From contig CACNJU010000001.1 in NCBI GenBank assembly GCA_902620895.1, forward strand, positions 56,951-120,950: a DNA stretch of 64,000 nt, written 5' to 3'. Positions 54,369-62,504 of this stretch are shown in pieces; position 1 is the first letter of the stretch, and every line of letters begins with the position of its first letter. The notes beneath the pieces were generated by a model. That model saw only the letters and a program-made list of their open reading frames with translations. It did not search any database and had not been told where the DNA came from. The position numbers were made by a program, and so were the translations under genes. Source of the DNA: an uncultured Prochlorococcus sp. (GTDB taxonomy: Bacteria > Cyanobacteriota > Cyanobacteriia > PCC-6307 > Cyanobiaceae).

Positions 54369-54671
54369 ATGGCTACCCGGCAAAACTCAACTAATGGGAA
54401 GCCTAAATCTCCCAGAATTCAAGTAGTTCTTCCAGAATTAATATGTGAGCAATTAACTATTTTGGCCAATAATGAATCTAGGACAGTTAGTAATATGGCA
54501 AAAGTGTTAATACAAGAGGGTATAAAAAAATATTTCGATAAAGATGGAAAATCATTTTTCTCAGGAAATAATTTAAATACCGATAAATTCAGAGACGAAC
54601 TTGAAAAACAAAGCGTAAAAAGATTAAAAAGAGCTCCTCAAAGGATTAGATACTATAAAAAAACTGATTAA
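54369..54671 (+). CDS. Ribbon-helix-helix (CopG-like) DNA-binding protein
   Basis: A 100-residue protein. Residues 15-55 follow the RHH pattern: a short strand RIQVVLPELICEQLTILA, a turn NNESRTVSNMAKVLIQEGI with the conserved S-x-x-A/L spacing. The C-terminal half is strongly basic (KRLKRAPQRIRYYKKTD). Such proteins bind DNA as dimers and often regulate their own gene; no toxin partner is adjacent on the same strand. It converges with ktrA, with 6 bases between the stops. Confidence 0.78.
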   Translation: MATRQNSTNGKPKSPRIQVVLPELICEQLTILANNESRTVSNMAKVLIQEGIKKYFDKDGKSFFSGNNLNTDKFRDELEKQSVKRLKRAPQRIRYYKKTD

Positions 54672-54677
54672 AAATAG

Positions 54678-55382
54678 TTAATTCTGAGGCAATTTTTGTA
54701 AATCTGCAGTTTTTCCCATTACTACCAAAATATTTCCTCTTTCCAAGATATATTTTGCTGGAGGATTAACTGTTAACTCTTCAGCAGGTCCTGCTGCAAG
54801 AACATTAACTAAAAAATTTTTCCTCAAATTCAAATCTCTCAAAGATCTTCCGATAAATTCCTCTGGAACAGTTATTTCATCAATACCAGTTTGGTTATCG
54901 AGTTCTAATCTTTCAATTAAATTTGGTCTAACTAGTTCTAAACCTAATCTCTCTCCTTGCATTCTGGAAGGAAAGACAACTTTGTCTGCACCCACCCTTT
55001 TTAACATTTTTTCGTGCAAGTCACTAGTAGCTCTAGCTATTACTCTTTTCACTTTGCTACCTTCACTATCTTTAGCAATAAGTGTCGTAGTTATACTTGC
55101 TTCAATAGGTTCACTTATACCTACTACAACAGTATTCATTTCAAGAATTCCAGATTCCTTCATAGACTCCTCATCAGTACAATCTACAACTCTTGCTTCT
55201 ATAGAAGGTTCCAATTGTCTCAAATCATCAATAGCTTTTTCCGAATAATCTGCAGCCAAAACATCTGCACCATTACTTATAAGTTCTCTACAAACGGCAG
55301 TTCCAAATCTTCCAACGCCAACAACTGCAAAAGTGAGTGCTTCTTTTTCTCTCTTTTGAGACCACTGCCACCAATCAGCCAT
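54678..55382 (-). CDS. ktrA: Ktr/Trk potassium uptake regulatory subunit (TrkA family, KtrA)
   Basis: A 234-residue RCK protein that gates the potassium channel-like subunit. The N-terminal Rossmann domain has VVGVGRFGTAVCRELI (about residues 20-35) and the nucleotide-binding Asp in VLAADYSE. The C-terminal TrkA-C domain (about 155-232) begins TGIDEITVPEEFIGRSLRDL. It lies 18 bases after ktrB on the same strand. The order carrier-ktrB-ktrA suggests one ion-homeostasis operon. Confidence 0.93.
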   Translation of the reverse strand: MADWWQWSQKREKEALTFAVVGVGRFGTAVCRELISNGADVLAADYSEKAIDDLRQLEPSIEARVVDCTDEESMKESGILEMNTVVVGISEPIEASITTTLIAKDSEGSKVKRVIARATSDLHEKMLKRVGADKVVFPSRMQGERLGLELVRPNLIERLELDNQTGIDEITVPEEFIGRSLRDLNLRKNFLVNVLAAGPAEELTVNPPAKYILERGNILVVMGKTADLQKLPQN

Positions 55383-55400
55383 AATAAAACTCAGTCAATC

Positions 55401-56804
55401 CTAAACATAAAGATCAGCCCTAGGATAGCCAATTCTCTTTTGTCTATCTATTCTACTCCTATAAAGAGCCTGCCAAAGTGCACTTAAAAGCAAAAGGATA
55501 CCAAGTCTGCCCACAAACATTCCAATAATAAGAATAAATTGGCCGAAATGATTTAATTTCGCAGTTAAACCAATATCAAAACCAACAGTTGCAAATGCAG
55601 ATATGCAGGTGAAAAGAATTTCTAGGAATGTGAAAGATTCTTTCTTAACAAACGTATTTGTTGTACTAAGCAACATTGCCATTAAAAGAACAAAAAGCAA
55701 AGATCCAACTGTAATTCCAACTGCCTTTAGAATAACTTTATCTGAAATTAATCTATTACTAATAATTACATCTTTCTGGCCTCTTAAAGTTGATCTTGTT
55801 GCAGCCATTAAAGCAATAAATGTAGTTGTTTTTATTCCTCCACCAGTACCTCCAGTACTTGCTCCAATAAACATCAAAGTCATTAATAATAACAGGCCAG
55901 TATCTGATATAGAATTCAAGGAGATTGGATAATTTGTAAAGCCTGCAGTTCTTGCGCTTACTGTCTCAAAGATTGATGATAATAACCGTTCAAACAAATT
56001 CAAATCATTAAAAAATTGACTATTAAGCAATGATTCAGTGATAAAGAATCCTAGTGATCCAAACAATATTAGAGACAAACTTGTCCTAATAACTAGTCTG
56101 GAATGAAGGCTTAATTTTTTATAAGAAATATTTTTTTTATTACTCCAAATATCATCAATAACCCTCCAGCCCAAGCCACCCACAACAATGAGAAAAACAA
56201 AAACACTATTCACCAAATAATTTGTTCTATAGTCTTGAAGACTATTTGACATTAAAGAAAATCCTGCATTGTTATATGCAGATATGCTGTGAAATATTGA
56301 GGACCATAGTCTTTCCCAATTATTTTGAATATCTACAAATCCAAAAGAATATAAAACAATTGCGCCCAAGGATATGATACTAATCGCCGTAATAGCAATG
56401 CTTTGGAAAGTTCGACCAATTCCTCCAACTCCAAATTCATCTAGAGTCTTTCCTTTGTCTAATCTAGTTCTTAGCTTTGTCCCCTTTACAACAAACCCTT
56501 GTAAAAATGTTGTAATGGCCATTAATCCTAGACCACCTGATAAAAGCATAAAAGCCAAGAAAACTTGGCCAAAGAAATTTAAATCAACACCAATATCTAT
56601 TATGGTTAAACCTGTAACAGTTATTGCAGAGGTAGATGTAAAAAATGCTTCCCACAAACCAACTTTTGAAGATGAACATAAGGGTGAACTCAAAATTAAG
56701 GTTCCAAGACAAATAATAAACAAGCCTGTAACAATAGTAAATTGTGGTACTGATAGCTTTTTGTAAGCATCTTTGAACTTATAAACCTTACTTGTGAATT
56801 TCAC
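55401..56804 (-). CDS. ktrB: Ktr/Trk-type potassium/sodium transporter membrane subunit (KtrB)
   Basis: A 467-residue SKT-superfamily transporter of four M1-P-M2 repeats. P-loop regions are visible at TSTSAITVTGLTIIDIG, HSISAYNNAGFSLMS, ETVSARTAGFTNYPI and TCISAFATVGFDIGL, each with the selectivity-filter glycine. The gating-loop segment SIGASTGGTGGGIKTTTFIA is intact. In cyanobacteria Ktr performs sodium-dependent potassium uptake in osmotic stress. It is followed by ktrA and preceded, 4 bases away, by the SLC13-type carrier gene. Confidence 0.93.
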   Translation of the reverse strand: MKFTSKVYKFKDAYKKLSVPQFTIVTGLFIICLGTLILSSPLCSSSKVGLWEAFFTSTSAITVTGLTIIDIGVDLNFFGQVFLAFMLLSGGLGLMAITTFLQGFVVKGTKLRTRLDKGKTLDEFGVGGIGRTFQSIAITAISIISLGAIVLYSFGFVDIQNNWERLWSSIFHSISAYNNAGFSLMSNSLQDYRTNYLVNSVFVFLIVVGGLGWRVIDDIWSNKKNISYKKLSLHSRLVIRTSLSLILFGSLGFFITESLLNSQFFNDLNLFERLLSSIFETVSARTAGFTNYPISLNSISDTGLLLLMTLMFIGASTGGTGGGIKTTTFIALMAATRSTLRGQKDVIISNRLISDKVILKAVGITVGSLLFVLLMAMLLSTTNTFVKKESFTFLEILFTCISAFATVGFDIGLTAKLNHFGQFILIIGMFVGRLGILLLLSALWQALYRSRIDRQKRIGYPRADLYV

Positions 56805-56808
56805 GATA

Positions 56809-58617
56809 TTATCCGTAATTTAGAATTATCAATGCTGGCACTGTAAATGTCATTATAAGTGTTAATCCAGCTCCATATTTTGCGATATCAAAAAATCTAT
56901 ATCTTCCAGGACCATAAACCATTAAATTTGTTTGATAACCCATTGGAGTCAAGAAAGATTGGCTTGCACCAAACAAAACAAGCATTATTAAAGCGCTTGG
57001 TGAAATACCTAAAACATTTGAGAATTCAATAGCAACAGGCAAAATCAAAGCAACCGAGGCAGCATTACTAATAAATTGTGTAAGAATAACTGTTGATACA
57101 AAAATTACGACTAGAGCAAAATACAGAGGCATTCCATTAAGGGCAAAGTTTAAATTGACTGCAATTAAATCTGCTAATCCCGTTACTTGCATAGCTACAC
57201 TAAAGCATGATAATGATCCCAACAATAAAATAACGTCTAATCTAATTGATTTTTGTATCTCTGCAGGTCTTAAACATCCACTAGCCACCATGGCAATGAC
57301 TGCTAAAAGGACTGAACCTACTAATGGAATATTAGAAACTGAAGGCAAAACCACCATTCCTATTGCAATTGCAATCGATATAGGTTTTTTTATCAAAAAC
57401 GGTAAATCGTCTTCGAATTGATCTAAAATAAGCAAATCATTACTAGCTTGCAAACCTCTTATTGAATCTAACGGTGCTTGCAATAATAAAACATCTCCAG
57501 CCCTCAAAACAGCTTGACCTAATCTCTCTTGAACAGTTTGTTGTCCTCTTCTTAGTGCCAAAACTGTTGCATTATGACGCTGCCTAAATCTTAATTCTCT
57601 CAAACTTGCACCAGCTAAAGTTGAGCCTGCTGGCAACAAGGCCTCAAAGGTCTTAGTGCCTTCATCATCTGAGAAAACATTAGCTCTATCGAAGGATGTT
57701 TTGTTTTCGCCTAACAAAATGGTATGTTCCTGCTGCAGCCTAAATAAGTCTGCCCTTGTAACGCGAATTATTAATCTATCATCTGGTTCAATCTTTCTAT
57801 CAGCTAAAGGAGGAAGAATAACTTTTCCATTTCGTTGCAATTCCAAAACATCAACGTCAAATCGTCTTTGCAATCTACTATTTCTGACAGATTGTCCAAC
57901 TAATTCTGAAGTAGAGGGAATAGTAACTTCAGTAAAGTATATATTCATATCACCATTTTTAATAAATTCCTTATCTCTTCCTCTATCTGGTAAAAGCACG
58001 TCAGAAACAAGAATCATATAAGTTGTACCTATAAGCCATACAGGAATTCCGATTGAGGTCAAACTAAATAATTCCAAAGCTCCATAACCTAATTGTTGAC
58101 TAATATCACTTACAAGAAGATTTACTGAGCTACCCAATAATGTCAGGGTTCCACCTAGTAAAGTAGCAAAAGAAAGAGGTAATAAAACTTTTGATGGTGA
58201 TATATTTTTCCGTTCGCACCAACCTTCAATTAAGGGCAATAAAGAGGCTACTACTGGCGTATTAGGTACAATTCCAGATATTGGCGCAATCAAAAAAGCT
58301 ATTAAAGAAATTAATTTCCTTGGCGTTCTAATACTTTCAGAAGAAATCAATTCTCTTACTCTGTCTAAAGCACCACTTTTAAATAATGCAGAAGAAACTG
58401 CAAACAAACCCATAAGAGTAATTAATGACGGGCTACCAAATCCAGCTAAAGCTTTTTCAGGAGAAAGAACCCCTGTAGCTATAAATATTCCAACACATAA
58501 CAAACCAGTTAATTCTGGCACAATAGTATTTTTTATAAACAAAATTATTGACATTATTAAAACAACTACCGTTATAAACGCATCAAAATTATTACTAAAT
58601 ACTGCAATTAAATTCAT
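56809..58617 (-). CDS. SLC13/DASS-type anion:sodium symporter with two RCK_C (TrkA-C) domains
   Basis: A 602-residue carrier. Membrane halves at about residues 15-205 and 400-600 enclose a soluble loop with two TrkA-C domains: STSELVGQSVRNSRLQRRFD (about 232) and LPAGSTLAGASLRELRFRQR (about 320). Carrier motifs include PNTPVVASLLPLIEGW and SNAASVALILPVAIEF. This layout is that of the SLT/SAC1-like group, whose members carry sulfate or other anions. The RCK domains suggest nucleotide or ion sensing. Only 4 bases separate it from ktrB, so the carrier and the potassium system are probably co-expressed. Confidence 0.9.
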   Translation of the reverse strand: MNLIAVFSNNFDAFITVVVLIMSIILFIKNTIVPELTGLLCVGIFIATGVLSPEKALAGFGSPSLITLMGLFAVSSALFKSGALDRVRELISSESIRTPRKLISLIAFLIAPISGIVPNTPVVASLLPLIEGWCERKNISPSKVLLPLSFATLLGGTLTLLGSSVNLLVSDISQQLGYGALELFSLTSIGIPVWLIGTTYMILVSDVLLPDRGRDKEFIKNGDMNIYFTEVTIPSTSELVGQSVRNSRLQRRFDVDVLELQRNGKVILPPLADRKIEPDDRLIIRVTRADLFRLQQEHTILLGENKTSFDRANVFSDDEGTKTFEALLPAGSTLAGASLRELRFRQRHNATVLALRRGQQTVQERLGQAVLRAGDVLLLQAPLDSIRGLQASNDLLILDQFEDDLPFLIKKPISIAIAIGMVVLPSVSNIPLVGSVLLAVIAMVASGCLRPAEIQKSIRLDVILLLGSLSCFSVAMQVTGLADLIAVNLNFALNGMPLYFALVVIFVSTVILTQFISNAASVALILPVAIEFSNVLGISPSALIMLVLFGASQSFLTPMGYQTNLMVYGPGRYRFFDIAKYGAGLTLIMTFTVPALIILNYG

Positions 58618-58666
58618 ACGAAAGTTATTTAACTCAATATACCCAAAAACAATATTTCAAAAAAGT

Positions 58667-59860
58667 TTACTTGAAATTATCTTTTTTAAGAAACTTTTTA
58701 AAAATAGATTTTTTTTGGAATATCCATGAAGATGCAGATTTTAGGCTTTCAGTAATATCAGGCAACTTGGAAGCATATATAAGTCTTCTTGCCTCAAAAG
58801 CCAATTTCCCAGATAAAGTAACCCCAAGCCCAGAAATTGAAGCATCTCCTATTCCTAAGCTAATCATTTCACCATTGTCTATAAATTTAAAGGGTAAAGG
58901 ATCTTTTCCTTGAATTAAAAGTTCTAAATTTTTAGCCAGATGATTTCCTTCTTGCATAGCGACCTGAGCAGTTATAGGTAAATCCTCCATTCCTTCAATA
59001 ACTGAAATATCGCCAATAGCAAAACAGTTTTTATATTTTTCTATCTGCAAATTATTATTAACTAAAATTCGTCCAAATTTTTTTGCTATTTGATCAGTTT
59101 CTAAGTAAGACAAATTAGGTTTAACACCTGCTGTCCAAATAACAATATCTTTATCGAAGCAAGTTATCCCAACCTTACTTGAAATACTAATCTTAGTTTC
59201 TGAGACTTCTTTAACTGTGGAATTCAAAAGAACGTTGATTTTTCTTTTTTCTAATGCCTTCTCTGCTTGTTCTCTATTAAAAATTTTGTTTTTATTAAGG
59301 ATTTCGTTTGATTTTTCTACGATATTAATTTCAAATTGATCTGTGAATATATCTTTAATTTTGCATGCCAACTCGACGCCAGAGGGACCACCTCCAACTA
59401 TAAATAACTTTTTATGCAATGCAGTATCTAGTGATTTTTTTAAAAAAGAATTTAATTTAGTTAGATCGTGAACATCATTAAAAAAATAACAATTTTCATC
59501 TACACCTTTTATAAAAAAACTATTTGGTATAGAACCTGTACTGATAACAAGATATTGATAACTTAATTTTAAATCGTCACTAAATTCAAGGATATTTTCT
59601 TTGAAGGAAATCTTGGTTAAACAATTTCTTAAAAAAGTTATACCCACATCTGAAAAAATATTTGCAAATTTTGGGGTTGCTTCCCAACTTCTTATTTCTT
59701 TACTTAAAACTTCGTACATTAAAGGTTTAAATATAAAGTTAGTTTCCGAATCAACCACAAGAATCGGTAAAGAAGGATTAAGATTCTTTAAATTCAAAGC
59801 AAATGTCATACCTGCAAAACCTGCTCCAACTATTACTATTGGTTTTTGTATTAATTTCAT
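58667..59860 (-). CDS. Type II NAD(P)H dehydrogenase (NDH-2)
   Basis: A 397-residue non-pumping flavoprotein that oxidises NAD(P)H and reduces quinone. FAD motif IVIVGAGFAGMTFALNL (residues 8-24), second nucleotide motif LFIVGGGPSGVELACKI (about 152-168), then IVIWTAGVKPN and CFAIGDISVIEG. The C-terminal part holds hydrophobic and basic segments (AFEARRLIYASKL) suited to membrane docking. In cyanobacteria the Ndb enzymes are thought to report or balance redox state. Divergent from cysH across 95 bases. Confidence 0.92.
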   Translation of the reverse strand: MKLIQKPIVIVGAGFAGMTFALNLKNLNPSLPILVVDSETNFIFKPLMYEVLSKEIRSWEATPKFANIFSDVGITFLRNCLTKISFKENILEFSDDLKLSYQYLVISTGSIPNSFFIKGVDENCYFFNDVHDLTKLNSFLKKSLDTALHKKLFIVGGGPSGVELACKIKDIFTDQFEINIVEKSNEILNKNKIFNREQAEKALEKRKINVLLNSTVKEVSETKISISSKVGITCFDKDIVIWTAGVKPNLSYLETDQIAKKFGRILVNNNLQIEKYKNCFAIGDISVIEGMEDLPITAQVAMQEGNHLAKNLELLIQGKDPLPFKFIDNGEMISLGIGDASISGLGVTLSGKLAFEARRLIYASKLPDITESLKSASSWIFQKKSIFKKFLKKDNFK

Positions 59861-59955
59861 TAGAGAAATATTGTTATGCGTAAATGTATTATTAAACTAT
59901 ACGAATAATTTTTAAATTGAGCGAAATAAATTTAAACTCATAACCAAACTGAAGA

Positions 59956-60678
59956 ATGATTGAAAACATCCAAAAAGATATTAAAACCAACTTGAGGAAA
60001 TATAATCAAGAGCTAATAGATATGAAGCCTCAAGAAATGCTTAGATGGGGTTATGAAAAGTTTGAAAATCAATTTGCTATTACAACAAGTTTTGGTATTC
60101 AGTCATCAGTCCTTTTAGATATGGTCAATAAACTACGTCTACAAAAAAAAATCAAAATATTTTGGATAGATACAGGTTACCTTCCTCCAGAAACATACCA
60201 TTACGCTGAAAAGCTTATTAATAATTTATCCTTAGAAGTTGAAGTTCTGCAAAGTGAATTATCTCCAGCAAGAATGGAGGCCAAATATGGAAAACTTTGG
60301 GAAACAAATAAAGAGATTGATTTAGATAAGTATCATGAATTGAGAAAGATAAAACCTTTAGAAAATGGTCTAGAGAAATATAATATTTCATGCTGGGCAA
60401 GCGGTGTTAGATCAAGTCAAACAGAAAATAGAAAAAAAATGAAATTCTTAGACGTTATTCGTCAAAGACTCTCTTTAAGACCTTTATTAAGTTGGACAAA
60501 TAAAGATATTTTTTATTATATGGAAGAGAATAATTTACCTGCCCATCCGCTTTTTATCAAAGGTTATTCTTCTGTAGGAGATTGGCATTCAAGTAGTCCC
60601 GATGGAATTGAAACAAAGGGCAGAGATACAAGATTTGGGGGGATTAAACAAGAATGTGGAATACACACTAATAATTAA
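59956..60678 (+). CDS. cysH: Phosphoadenylyl-sulfate (PAPS) reductase
   Basis: A 240-residue thioredoxin-dependent reductase making sulfite from PAPS. PP-loop region AITTSFGIQSSVLLDMV, IFWIDTGYLPPETY, and the C-terminal catalytic cysteine in QECGIHTNN are present. The paired cysteines of 4Fe-4S APS reductases (CCxxRKxxPL) are absent: the equivalent reads YHELRKIKPL, so this is the PAPS type. It feeds sulfide towards cysK at 25026. coaX follows 15 bases later. Confidence 0.94.
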   Translation: MIENIQKDIKTNLRKYNQELIDMKPQEMLRWGYEKFENQFAITTSFGIQSSVLLDMVNKLRLQKKIKIFWIDTGYLPPETYHYAEKLINNLSLEVEVLQSELSPARMEAKYGKLWETNKEIDLDKYHELRKIKPLENGLEKYNISCWASGVRSSQTENRKKMKFLDVIRQRLSLRPLLSWTNKDIFYYMEENNLPAHPLFIKGYSSVGDWHSSSPDGIETKGRDTRFGGIKQECGIHTNN

Positions 60679-60693
60679 ATTGATCATAGAACA

Positions 60694-61389
60694 ATGATCT
60701 CAGATGTAAATTTTTTATTAGTAGGAAATAGTAGGCTTCATTGGGCTAAATATTCTAAAAATCAATCTAAATTCTTCCATACTAAAAAAGAACAAAAAAT
60801 TCCCGAAAATATAGATCTTGATCAATTAATTTGGGCTTCTGTAGGAAAACTACCAAATTTTTTGCTGAAAAAAGAAAATGAAATAAAAACTAAAGATATT
60901 CAGTTATCAAATCTTCCTGATTATTTTGGAGTTGATAGAGCTCTTGCCTGTATTGCAGCTTTAAAAATGATTGAAAACCCTTTCAAAAAAGATTTACTAA
61001 TTGCAGATTTTGGAACAATTTTATCAATAACAAAATTGAATTCAAATGGATCTATTATTGGAGGTCAACTTCTTCCAGGTTTTCTAACACAATTAAAATC
61101 AATGGAACACAATACAAAAAATCTTAAAGTTCCCAAAAAGTATGATATTCCTATAAAAGATTTTTTAATTAATACAGAAGAAGCAATTTTAAAAGGAGTA
61201 ATGAACTCTCTTACTGGAGTGATTAATAGTTTATTTAATCCCGCAAAGGATATTTTAATAATTTGTGGAGGTGACTCTGAACTCCTTACAGATTATCTTA
61301 AACCTCAAAAAGAAAATATTATCAATGCTCCTAATTTAGTTATGGAAGGAATGATCATTCACAACCTGTCCACAAAAAAATTATTTTAA
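60694..61389 (+). CDS. coaX: Type III pantothenate kinase (CoaX)
   Basis: A 231-residue ASKHA-fold kinase for the first step of coenzyme A synthesis. Recognised by FLLVGNSRLHWAKYS (residues 7-21), YFGVDRALACIAALKM, LIADFGTILSIT and GGQLLPGFLTQL. The usual catalytic Asp of the N-terminal DxGN motif is not there: the position reads Leu-Val-Gly-Asn. The later Asp in DFGT and the GVDR motif remain. I believe this substitution is shared by other picocyanobacterial CoaX proteins. The 3' end overlaps convergent bcp by 9 bases. Confidence 0.85.
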   Translation: MISDVNFLLVGNSRLHWAKYSKNQSKFFHTKKEQKIPENIDLDQLIWASVGKLPNFLLKKENEIKTKDIQLSNLPDYFGVDRALACIAALKMIENPFKKDLLIADFGTILSITKLNSNGSIIGGQLLPGFLTQLKSMEHNTKNLKVPKKYDIPIKDFLINTEEAILKGVMNSLTGVINSLFNPAKDILIICGGDSELLTDYLKPQKENIINAPNLVMEGMIIHNLSTKKLF

Positions 61390-61848
61390 CCCAAGGTCTG
61401 CAACTATATGATCAGCCATTATTGCTGCTTTTACCTTCAAGTAAATTTTTTCGATATTACCATCAGCATCAATCAAAAAGGTATTTCTCATCATTCCCAT
61501 ATATTCTTTTCCCATAAATTTTTTCAGTCCATAGCTATCATAATCAGAAGAAACTTTAAAAGGCTCAGGATCAGTTAAAAGAATAAAAGGTAAATTAAAT
61601 TTTTCTATAAATTTCTGATGAGAGGAGGCATTATCTTTGCTAATACCAAGCACAACGATATTATTTTTCTGGAGCAAATCCCAATTTTCTTTAAAATTGC
61701 AGGCTTCCTTAGTGCATCCTGGAGTATTATCTTTGGGATAAAAATATAGTATTATTTTTTTACCTTTAAAATCTTTAAGGGAAACTTCCTTCTCAAAAGA
61801 ATCTTTTAATTTAAATTCTGGTGCTTTGTCGCCAACCTTAAGAGCCAT
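61381..61848 (-). CDS. bcp: Peroxiredoxin of the Bcp/PrxQ type
   Basis: A 155-residue thiol peroxidase. The peroxidatic and resolving cysteines lie 5 apart in NTPGCTKEACNF, as in PrxQ. LKVGDKAPEFKLKDS at the N-terminus and MMRNTFLIDADGNI near the C-terminus are typical. The ORF opens at 61884, but the ATG at 61848 (MALKVGDKAP) matches the family. Its start codon shares a base with the start of the divergent transferase gene. It overlaps coaX by 9 bases at the 3' end. Confidence 0.95.
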   Translation of the reverse strand: MALKVGDKAPEFKLKDSFEKEVSLKDFKGKKIILYFYPKDNTPGCTKEACNFKENWDLLQKNNIVVLGISKDNASSHQKFIEKFNLPFILLTDPEPFKVSSDYDSYGLKKFMGKEYMGMMRNTFLIDADGNIEKIYLKVKAAIMADHIVADLGLK

Positions 61849-62504
61849 TGAAATTATTAAATGAGTATGAATATAAAATACCAAAAATTTGGTTTTATGA
61901 GATTAAAGGTGTACAAGATGTCGTAACAGAGCAAGAAATTAAAATAGCAGAAAAACTGTCAAGTTTAAGATCAAAAGTTTTTTTAGAAACTAGAGGATAT
62001 TTAAGAAAATCACTATCAACACTTTTTGATTTAGATCCCCAAGAAATTCCAATAAATGCTCATCCTGGTGAACCACCAATATTACCTCCTAGCATGGGTA
62101 ATATAAGTTTAAGTCATTGCAAAGATGCCTTAGTAATAGTTTGGCATAAAAGCAAAATAGGTATCGATATTGAGAGAACAGATAGAAATTTTAACCATAT
62201 GAAATTTGCGGAAAAATACTTTTTTCAAACTAATAAATCAAACCAACATAATTATTTGACAAAAAATATGATATTAAATCAATGGTGTGCTGTTGAAGCG
62301 GCAATAAAATGGGATCATGGAAAATTAGCTGAAGACATAAATCATTGGCAATATTTTGAAAAGCCCAAAGAGTTAATTCACAAGAAGAAAAACATACATT
62401 TAACTTATTCACAGATTAACTTCAATGATTGGACTATCGCTTTAGCCTACGAAAAAAAAACTTCTTTAAATCCTGAAATTATTTGTTACTCGAAAAATTT
62501 TTAG
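61848..62504 (+). CDS. 4'-phosphopantetheinyl transferase (Sfp/HetI type)
   Basis: A 218-residue transferase that moves phosphopantetheine from CoA to carrier proteins such as ACP. Motifs: GEPPILPPSMGNISLSHCKD, KIGIDIERTD with metal-binding Asp and Glu, and WCAVEAAIKWDHGKL. As in other cyanobacteria it probably serves fatty-acid ACP. No in-frame ATG is found near the N-terminus; the TTG at 61848 is the most upstream option, directly abutting the bcp start. The last 4 bases overlap convergent rarA. Confidence 0.9.
   Translation: MKLLNEYEYKIPKIWFYEIKGVQDVVTEQEIKIAEKLSSLRSKVFLETRGYLRKSLSTLFDLDPQEIPINAHPGEPPILPPSMGNISLSHCKDALVIVWHKSKIGIDIERTDRNFNHMKFAEKYFFQTNKSNQHNYLTKNMILNQWCAVEAAIKWDHGKLAEDINHWQYFEKPKELIHKKKNIHLTYSQINFNDWTIALAYEKKTSLNPEIICYSKNF

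Noticed and set aside
55014..55487. Plus-strand ORF of 157 codons
   Set aside because: Antisense to ktrA and the end of ktrB; composition (Ser/Tyr/Phe-rich) is typical of a shadow frame, and both genes beneath it are certain.
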